The notes beneath the pieces were generated by a model, which saw only the letters and a program-made list of their open reading frames with translations, made no database searches and was not told the origin of the DNA. From Siphonodentalium dalli (lineage: Eukaryota > Mollusca > Scaphopoda > Gadilida > Siphonodentaliidae), in contig CP136062.1 of assembly GCA_032622095.1 (NCBI GenBank), positions 143,672,351 to 143,736,350 of the forward strand: a DNA stretch of 64,000 nt. The letters run 5' to 3'. Positions 56,513 to 64,000 of this stretch are shown here, in pieces. Within the stretch, counting starts at the first letter, position 1, and each line of letters starts with the position of its first letter. Position numbers and translations under genes: made by a program.

Positions 56513-56781
56513 TCAGCGCAACCAGCATCTATTTCTGTACAGTGTGGACATCCCGGTGATGTGCGTTGCCCGGATATGCACATGAATGACGTCCAGCACA
56601 CGATAGAGCTTCACATCCGTGGTTGTCTCCCTTGTCACTCGGTGTCTCATGACGTCAGAGAATCCCGCTGCTGTACCAACGTCGATAATGTATTCCAGTG
56701 TATAGTCCGACGTCATAGCGAATATGTCTTTCCAATTGAGCAACAGACGTCCATTCTCGGCACGGCATTGTACGTTTGAAC
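56513..56781 (-). CDS. Gene B last exon: truncated terminal module (paralogue of gene A exon 16)
   Basis: On the minus strand the acceptor TTGAAG precedes 56781, and the frame enters in phase 1 as in gene A. It encodes SNVQCRAENGRLLLNWKDIF, GTAAGFSDVMRHR and HITGMSTLYRNRCWLR, then TGA at 56513-56515. It is one residue longer than gene A, with conserved length otherwise. No frameshift or stop is seen, so gene B may be functional. Its penultimate intron is 6.3 kb against 0.6 kb in gene A, expanded by the repeats described between 56.8 and 63.0 kb. Confidence 0.85.
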
Positions 56782-57044
56782 CTTCAACATATTGGAATGT
56801 GTGAGCCATATAATATGTTTAGTGACAAAGCTAACACCACATTGCCGGAAATATATCAGAGAGGTTTCGATAACGGACTGCTTACAAGAAAACTGCAAAG
56901 ATACAGTGTTACTCTCCTCCCTATTTTACACGCTTCAAATTGGCCCATACAAGTCATGTCACGTGTCGGGCGACAAATCACATTTTTACCATTCTCTCCA
57001 TATTTTACCCGCTTCTTATTGATTGGCCCTCGTCCTGTCATTTG

Positions 57045-57220
57045 CCGAGCGACAATAAATAGTTGTTGCCCGCTATCGAGGGAGACATTGAGATTTGTCA
57101 CCCGATCGAAAACGGAATGTCTCACGAGAGCAGCTCATAAGGAAACATTTCATCCTCGAGCGGGTCACAAATATCAATGTCTCCCGAGAAGGGCAACAAC
57201 TGTTTTGTTATTCGATTAAT
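57045..57220. repeat. Hairpin with 'gttgttgcccgc' arms
   Basis: 'gacaataaatagttgttgcc' and 'gggagacattgagatttgtc' (57050-57105) recur inverted at about 57158-57215. MITE-like; ORFs through it on both strands are by-products. It lies in the large intron of gene B. Confidence 0.8.
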
Positions 57221-57371
57221 ATATACAAACTCCCACAGTCATCGTATCGCACGAGGGCTTTTCATTGGCGATATTAGTTTTAGTGAATTCGTATCGTCCT
57301 GGGATGGCTGTTCGATATAAGTTAGTCAAGCGGTTATCATTTTAATAATCGCCATTGATTTACTATCGTTT

Positions 57372-57410
57372 TTCACCCACTGACCAACGCGCGAAGCGCG
57401 TTCAGTGGGT
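57372..57410. repeat. Small GC-rich hairpin
   Basis: 'cccactgaccaacgcgc' pairs with 'gcgcgttcagtggg'. This hairpin type often ends non-autonomous elements. Confidence 0.7.
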
Positions 57411-57784
57411 GTACTATAATCGTAGGACTTATGCGTTTCTGCTGAATTGAACTAGTGCCTATGCGTTTCTGCTGGGCTGCACTGACGTTTGATCGCAAAA
57501 TAAAATTATAACCATTATCAAAGCACACGTTTGGATAACACCGCCATAAACAGTGACATATTATGATGTTGAGCTCGTATCGTCAATAAAATTAGAGTTA
57601 TGACTTATAAAACTAAGAATTACTGCTAAAGTATTTCTACCAATTAGGTCACTAGATTCATGTTGAGCTGGAACTTGAGAAATTTTAATTTCAACAAATT
57701 GAAATGCCGTTGAAAACTGAAGGGTTAAGCGATTATCGCAATAGGATATTGGAACACGTGTGCGTAACGTAACTATCACACGTA

Positions 57785-58045
57785 TAACGTACTCTGATAA
57801 GTTATCGCCAAATTCGTGCTTCAAACAGTTTAAACATGTCATCTTCGGCTCTTTTTGTTTTATTTTTATGAAAATGAATAATAAATGGTGTGATAAATAT
57901 GTATAATATGTATATAACGACAAATAGAGTAAAATTAGACATTTCCCCTTGAAACTTAGGATTGGAAAGCCAGGTACAAAAATTGGTGAAATATGAGTAC
58001 GAACGTCAAAGTGTTCCCTGTGTATCGTGATAATTGCCAACCATG
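57785..58045 (+). repeat. Dispersed repeat, copy 2 (related to 3760-4030)
   Basis: Ordered short matches with 3760-4030 as listed there; same orientation. The 159-codon minus ORF at 57561-58040 lies over it and is unsupported. Confidence 0.65.
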
Positions 58046-58064
58046 CGAAGCGAAGCCTCCATTG

Positions 58065-58620
58065 GCGATTATTTTACGCTGGATTTTTATCATCGAAACA
58101 AATCAATTTCTTCCACCTAAAAGATAATTACGTGCTTAACCCTGCCGTTTTCGGAATATATAGGTATTCCACGCAGAAACACCTAGTCTCAGCTGAAATT
58201 TTTGAAAAATAACAGTTTTATCGACATAAATAGATTTGAATTGGACAATTCCATGTTAAAATTTATCAGCGAAAAAAATTCAATTTCTTCCATCTAAAAC
58301 ATAATTACGCGATGGACTCTGTCATTTTAGGAACATATATGTATCCCACGCACATGCACCAAGTCTTAGCCTAAAGGTTTGAAAAAAGACAGTTTTATCG
58401 ACATAAATCGATGTTAATGGTAAATTCCATGTTAAATTTTATCATTGAAAAAAATTCATTTCTTCCATCTAAAACATAATTACGTGCTGTACTCTGTCAT
58501 TTTAGGAATATGTAGGTATCCCACCCACACACTCCAAGTCTCAGCTTAAAATTGTGAAAAATGACAGTTTTATCGATATAAATCGATTTTAATGGCAAAT
58601 GCGGTGTTAAATAAATTTTA
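58065..58620 (+). repeat. Tandem array of three about 183-bp units
   Basis: Units start near 58065, 58253 and 58436. Each has 'aatttcttcca', 'taaaa.ataattacg', 'tgtcattttaggaa', 'ggtatcccac' and 'gacagttttatcga' in order. The first unit is the most diverged. Confidence 0.88.
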
Positions 58621-59249
58621 GGGCCCTGCCAATGTTTTCTGAGCTGTTCTAAATTGGTCACTAGAGTCCATATTTGACCGGTTACACCTGATAATTATCC
58701 GACAGTACAGTCGCGTTACTTTATAGGATAACATTGGTCATTATCACCCGACAAATTTATTTCGGTCTATCGTATCAACCCCTATTTTCTCCCGCGTAGC
58801 CTGACTAAATGTCAACATTGGTCTTTATCGCTCCACTAATTTGTATCGTTTCATCGGTATGAATTCCATATCCAATTATCAACATATAACCAACCCAACC
58901 TCTAATCCCGGTCCAATTTATTTATTTCTTTCATCGGTATAGTCACGTTACGTAATATTTTATCATGTGATACTTGTACTTATTTGTCTATGGTATTACT
59001 ATAGTATACCGTATACGTATATCAATTGCTATTCCTTTCTATATAATCCTGGTGCTATCTATAGAGATAGATAATTTCCGCTGCAGACAATATAAAACTG
59101 ACGACATTTTGAAATGTAAGCAGGCTTCAAACTCATCTTATCCAAGAAAAACTCTGGTTACATAAGAAATTTGTGTATAAGGTGTATGCGCATTTGTCGC
59201 GTTAAAAACAAAAGGTCCCAAGTCAAGGTCCAAATCCCCAACACACTCA

Positions 59250-59875
59250 TGCACCTGATACAGACCAATGTTACTCTGTAGTAATACAAAACTATTAGTT
59301 AAAATTCCTCAGTGATAAAGGGTATGTTGCATGCCACGCCAGCCGTTGAGGCATGCCAATATCCCATAATATGTCAAATATAGCGAATTATCGAAATATG
59401 AAATACCACGAAAAAGCGAAATAGGAAAATACAGCGAAATTGCGGAATAAAAAATGCATCGAAATGACGAGATAGCGCGAATTATGAAATAAGAAATTAT
59501 TTTTATTAACTAAATAACGGGAGATATTTGAAGAAGTGTTTTTGACGAAATAACGGGCATATTTGGAGAAGTTTTTTAAAGAGCGTACCCCAAACCTCCC
59601 CCAAGCCCACCCACCCAAGAGAATAATTTTACTTATATTTCACCACAGTTGATCTATTGTGGTGTTGTTATTTCTAATACAAATCGGCGTTATTTCGTAA
59701 ATATACATTCTTTATAGAGTTATTACCCTGTGGCAATGTTACGATTTTAGCTTGTCAAAGAACATGTGGCATGCCTCGACGGCTGGCGTGGCATGCTACA
59801 TACCCTATATCACTGAGGAATTTTAACTAATAGTTTTGTATTACTACAGAGTAACATTGGTCTGTATCAGGTGCA
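59250..59875. mobile_element. MITE-like element with about 110-bp terminal inverted repeats
   Basis: Left arm 59250-59359 ('tgcacctgatacagacc ... ggcatgcca') and right arm 59766-59875 are inverted copies differing at few positions. The 406-bp interior is built from 'gcgaaat' and 'aatta.gaaata' words and a C-rich stretch, with no transposase. Fits a long-TIR non-autonomous DNA transposon. Confidence 0.85.
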
Positions 59876-59904
59876 CTCATGTGAGGTTTAACTCCATCCT
59901 CATA

Positions 59905-60033
59905 CAGTAATGTCCAAAGTAATTGACCACTTAACCACAGCATAATTATTGGTAATTTGTCAGGATTTTAAATGCTGAAAAAATACCCATAATTCTGCTG
60001 TGGTTAAGTGGTCAATTACTTTGGGCATTACTG
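59905..60033. mobile_element. Tc1/mariner-like MITE, copy 1 of a tandem array
   Basis: 129 bp bounded by CAGTAATGTCCAAAG and the inverted CTTTGGGCATTACTG, flanked by TA on both sides. Inverted repeats of about 50 bp. CAG..CTG ends and TA target sites are characteristic of the Tc1/mariner superfamily. No coding capacity. Confidence 0.85.
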
Positions 60034-60079
60034 TAACCAATATAAGGATTTGAGGTGTAATGATAAATCAATCCTCATA

Positions 60080-60208
60080 CAGTAATGTACAAAGTAATTG
60101 ACCACTTAACCACAGCATAATAATGGGTAATTTGTCAGGATTTTAAATGCTGAAAAAATACCCATAATTCTGCTGTGGTTAAGTGGTCAATTACTTTGGG
60201 CATTACTG
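60080..60208. mobile_element. Tc1/mariner-like MITE, copy 2
   Basis: Same as copy 1, 175 bp downstream and including the same flanking 'aaccaatataaggattt'. The copies therefore arose by tandem duplication of a segment already carrying the MITE, rather than by separate insertion. Confidence 0.85.
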
Positions 60209-60254
60209 TAACCAATATAAGGATTTGAGGTGTAATGATAACTCAACCCTCGTA

Positions 60255-60395
60255 CAGTAATGTCCAAAGTAATTGACCACTTAACCACAGCATAATTATT
60301 GGTAATTTTTCAGGATTTTAAATCCTGAAAAATTACAAATAATTCTGATTATAAGGATAACCAATATAAGGATGTGAGGTTTAATTAGAACTTCA
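60255..60395. mobile_element. Tc1/mariner-like MITE, copy 3, right end lost
   Basis: It begins TA-CAGTAATGTCCAAAG like the others, but after 'cctgaaaaattacaaataat' the right inverted repeat is missing and only the flank 'accaatataaggat' remains. Confidence 0.8.
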
Positions 60396-60729
60396 TCCAC
60401 ATAACTAATAAATATGTGTGAAAATTAAACCAAAAAAAATAAATTCCATGATGGCGTCCAATATGGACTGCCTAATTCTGCTCCAAAACATGTATATTGA
60501 ATATATGGTTGTTTATTGGGGAAAACCGATTATTTCAACAATATTTTCATTAACTGGGATCCAAAAACCCGACTTACGGGAGCGCGCTTCATGCGCGACT
60601 GTATCTTAAGCATATGTGGATATTTAATGAGCCAACAATTGGAATCCCAATAGAGAAGATTGGCACGTCGCCCTTGCGCATAGACATCATTGATGATCTC
60701 TATGGGAATCAAAATTGACATTTAATAGA

Positions 60730-61165
60730 CAATTTTGATTAACCGCAATAACTTAAGGAATCTCTAATTGCGCTTAAGCCCAATGAGAATGCAATAAGAC
60801 ATTCCTTATTATGCTTAACCGCAATTACTTCCCATTCCACTTAAACACAATTAATATATCTCTCATTAGATCACCCTTCTGCAAATAGTAGAATAATCAT
60901 ATATTTGTTCCACCCATTGTGCCATGGAGAATGGAGATGGACTACACCATCTGTATTATAAGGAGTTTATGTACTATATATAATATATTATTCTTTAATA
61001 AGATATTCATTATTAGGCTTTATCAGCGAAATTTGAATATTCTTCATTGCGCTTAAGCGCAATTAAATATTCCCTTATTGCGCTTAAGCACAATAGAGAT
61101 TCCCTTATTGAGCTTATAAGCGCAATAAGGAATATCCCTTATTGTGCTTAAGCACAATTAGCTCT
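60730..61165. repeat. Array of GCTTAAGC palindromes
   Basis: Words such as 'attgcgcttaagcgcaat', 'attgcgcttaagcacaat' and 'ttatgcttaaccgcaatt' recur at irregular 25-60 bp intervals, separated by 'agg.attcc.ttatt' words. The cluster is interrupted by 60850-61030, which holds no copies. Confidence 0.8.
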
Positions 61166-61227
61166 TCTTGCTCTTAATTAAAAAAAACCCAGTTATAATT
61201 GTATTGTAACTATTGGTTTGTCCTTTA

Positions 61228-61700
61228 AAGGTACTCAATCCGAAAAGAGGGTCCCCATCTCAACAGATTCCAACAACAACAATCCGATCAGAGGGTCCTA
61301 TATTACTATTTCTTTGGCTTTGGGGGTAAAAAATATTTGATTCGAGTCGAGGAAACCATCAAACAAAGCTCAGAGTTATTAGATATTGATTTTTGAAATT
61401 TGTTAATTGCTCGAGATGAGTACTAATAACTGCCGTCAATTTGGTAACCTGCTCGAGATTTTACGCCAAAACTCTATTCAAACAGACAAGGATGGATAAC
61501 TCTATAATCAGGGTACGCAATTTTGAATGTCTTCTGGGCCAGAAAGAATTCCCGATAATGAAAAATAATAGATTTCTAAAATCGATATCTAACAAATCTG
61601 AGCTTTGATGGGTGACTTCCTCGACTCGAATCAAATATTTTTGACCCCCGAAGCCATTGAAATAGTAATTGAGATGAGTTTTATCGGATTGAGTACCTTT
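61228..61700. repeat. Inverted repeat, arms about 170 bp
   Basis: Left arm 61228-61410 ('taaaggtactcaatccga ... atttgattcgagtcgagga') and right arm 61535-61700 are inverted copies. The left arm carries an extra 'attccaacaacaacaatcc' block. Related single copies lie at 54210-54420 and, in part, 52385. Confidence 0.75.
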
Positions 61701-62700
61701 AATATTTCCATACATCATGCCCACATATATTATAAAAGAATAGTACTATTATTATGCTCGTAGTAGTTAATACCACCTTACCGTCAATATTCTAGCATGG
61801 TTAATTTCAAAATCACAACGTTAATTGTTATTACTATTTGTGTGTACTGTATATGTACATCAGTCACCAATTGAGAAACTTAAGCACAGTCTGGTTGAAT
61901 ATCTACCATATATGGTGGATTATTCTCACATCCAAGCTGTTGGTGTCATTCGTGTTATTTTGCATGCGAAGTGGTAGACCCCCCCAATAGCTTATCAATA
62001 CCACTCAGGACGGTGGGTGTTTTTCCTCAATTAATTGAATTTCTTGTTGGTGTTTAAATCGTCAAAATCGGCCCAAGCAATGTAAACCAATAAGCAATAG
62101 AAGTAAGTTATCACCTTCTGCAATTCGGCATATCCATGCAAAACATGTATTTTTGTACGCGGAATTTACAGGCGATATTAATTTAATTTCGATCTACCCC
62201 GAAAGATATTGGGAAGTTGTCGATTTCACCAATGTACATTCATATGTGTCAATACTCCCCAGCACATCCCCATACAAAATATATGTATGGTGCAATTATA
62301 ACAATACGTAGACAGCGAATAAGGGATAATGATACTCGTACAAGATAATTCATTCACGACAAAGGTATGTATTACTCTGGAAACCAGCAAGAATTTATAG
62401 CCAACATACTACGGATTCGACTCGTTTAATCTCGCACCATAAATTTCTACATGAAGATATTGAATTGCCCAGTTTTTTTTCGATGTATAAACTCAAAAGT
62501 GACGAATAACATTTTTTCCGATGAAAGTATCAACTTAAACGTATGAATTTTAGTGTGCACTAAATATATGCAATTTAGCCAACTTGTGGTGTTTGCGTAC
62601 CTGTCGGTGTATAATATTTATTATTCTCGTACTTGCTTGTGATGTGAAATCGCAGATTGCACAATGAATGCTTGGAGATTATTCTTGCAATGTAATACCA
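61701..62700. other. Gene B intron, nothing recognised
   Basis: AT-rich with no ORF, element or exon that I can support. Confidence 0.45.
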
Positions 62701-62701
62701 G

Positions 62702-62870
62702 GCGGGCGATCAAAACAATGTCTTTCTGGTTTGCGGGTGACAGTGTGATTTGTCGCACGGCACGCGACAGGACTTGGGCCAATTAGAAGCGAGTAAAGTT
62801 GATAGGAGGGTAACACATCGCACTGTGGCCCGCTAACCAAGATAACATTGTTTTTGTCGCCCGCATGCTG
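62702..62870. repeat. Hairpin with 'gcgggcga' ends
   Basis: 'gcgggcgatcaaaacaatgt' through 'gacagtgtgat' (62702-62752) recurs inverted at 62817-62870. Short MITE-like hairpin with ends resembling those at 57045-57220. Confidence 0.75.
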
Positions 62871-63085
62871 TATGCAAGAAATACTCCAAGCACATACTCA
62901 GTGCAGTAGCTCAGTGATTGCACATGAGAAATACGTACTATAAGCTTTAGTCTTATATACTTCATGAGTTCCCAAAAATGAAAAGTTACCAAAAAAACGA
63001 AAAAGGGTAGTATTAGCTAATTTGCATATATTTAATGAACACTGATATTGATAATTTTATCGGAAAAAATATTTCTTATACTCAC

Positions 63086-63661
63086 CCGTCAGAGTTGGGG
63101 GTGACGTTTCTATGACGACAGTTTTGTTTGCGAACACACTGCGCAGGCCGCCGGTGTTAATCGCTTCCACTCCTGATCTATATGAATGCCCCGTGCTCAT
63201 CCCCAGATTGTCGAACCTTGCAAAGTTTCGGTCCTCCACAAGCCGCCATGGTGTTATGTTTATTTCTCCGTTATCAATTCGACATTGGTAATAATCGATA
63301 TCAGAGAGATCTGAGATATCCTCCCATGATAATATGAGGCTGCCAGTCTCCGTCTGAACATGGGCCGTATTGTGCTTTGAATCCCCTGTTCCTATCGCAC
63401 TGACCTGCTCTTTGTGTACATGTGTATTACTAGCCGACGTCTGTGGATACACCTTGATAGATGTTTTGCTGACGTCAGGTGGTTCGTATGACACCACCAA
63501 ACCGTCGAGCGTATGAATGCTAACATACTCTACGTTGTTGACACACTTTATCGTTGGGTACACCTTTGATCCATGAGACAGGTGTAGTGGTGGAGATTCG
63601 AATTCTCCCATTGCGCTAATTTGTTCCCAAGGGTGGATGTCTTGAGACCCGTGTTCGTGAC
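63086..63661 (-). CDS. Gene B penultimate exon (paralogue of gene A exon 15)
   Basis: On the minus strand the acceptor GTTTACAG ends at 63662 and the donor GTGAGT starts at 63085; 576 bp, phase 1-1. It encodes HEHGSQDIHPWEQ, VYPTIKCVNNVEYVSIHTLD, SYEPPDVSKTS, the core SWEDISDLSDIDYYQCRID and VIETSPPTLTG. Relative to gene A it has a net gain of two codons around SNTHVHKEQVS. The frame is open and the splice sites are conserved. The rest of gene B lies beyond the right edge; 63662-64000 shows no further exon. Confidence 0.9.
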
Positions 63662-64000
63662 CTGTAAACATGGTTTTCTGGAGATGAATATGGTGAAATT
63701 ACGAAAGGCCAGAAAAACGACCAAAGAGAAATAAGGACGATGTGGAGTGTTTGCCTATGTACCTGTACCAATGATTAATTTGCAGTCTTAGATTCCGAAT
63801 GCTTAGAAACTTATTTTCTCCTGTGTGGTTTTACCAAGTATATCATATTAACTAAACTAGAGGCATATTCATGTACAGCCTGTTTGTCAAACATTCAGCC
63901 ACCATTTATACATGTATGTTTACTCACCAAAAATATCATTGAACTTCATCTATGTGAAACGGTTACCACTATTTGTACATATATGTTTCACTGACCACAA

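Noticed and set aside
57561-58040. 159-codon minus-strand ORF
   Set aside because: It lies over a dispersed repeat also found at 3760-4030, where the frame is not conserved.

Overview
The window is eukaryotic: long AT-rich introns, phase-matched GT/AG exons, LINE relics, MITE-like hairpins and minisatellites, and no bacterial gene organisation. The protein architecture (a very large extracellular protein built from repeated modules ending in a D-x-TPP motif), the abundant ACATGTA-type words and the mollusc-like dispersed repeats suggest a marine invertebrate, most likely a lophotrochozoan such as a mollusc. That placement is inference.

The main gene (gene A) lies on the + strand from 9113 to 41440. 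I assembled 16 exons whose splice phases all agree, giving about 3,230 codons. The 5' end (signal peptide and promoter) is not visible and probably lies upstream of the window. An atypical EGF-like exon comes first, followed by about 14 fibronectin-III/Ig-like modules with cysteine-rich linkers. The protein stops inside a truncated last module and has no visible membrane anchor, so it is probably secreted or part of the extracellular matrix. Exon 13 has an in-frame TAG at 37449-37451, and the module clearly continues in the same frame after it. A possible alternative donor 9 bases earlier would remove the stop in frame.

A second copy (gene B) lies tail-to-tail on the minus strand. Its last two exons are at 63086-63661 and 56513-56781, and the rest lies beyond the right edge. 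Both copies end in the same truncated module. Downstream of gene A, the end of the last exon and its 3' flank are tandemly duplicated (41788-42486).

Regions: 1-9000 is repeat-rich, with a perfect 507-bp direct repeat 6.1 kb apart, a mirror-ordered 1.4-kb palindrome with C/G runs, a 131-bp tandem array, and TA/GA microsatellites. Gene A's introns hold a tandemly duplicated retroelement relic (12.8-15.7 kb), a MITE-rich 4.5-kb intron (25.4-29.9 kb), a CCGTCCG-type dispersed repeat (31.8-32.7 kb) and a 5'-truncated LINE tail (34.2-34.8 kb). The stretch from 42.5 to 56.5 kb, between the two gene copies, holds a foldback element of 'CGGACTATTGAA' units, a small candidate secreted-protein ORF, a CACGTG cluster, a candidate first exon and two LINE fragments; the larger retains a 430-codon open frame. 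From 56.5 to 64 kb, mostly intron of gene B, there are nested hairpin elements, a 183-bp tandem array, a tandemly amplified Tc1/mariner-like MITE and a GCTTAAGC palindrome array.
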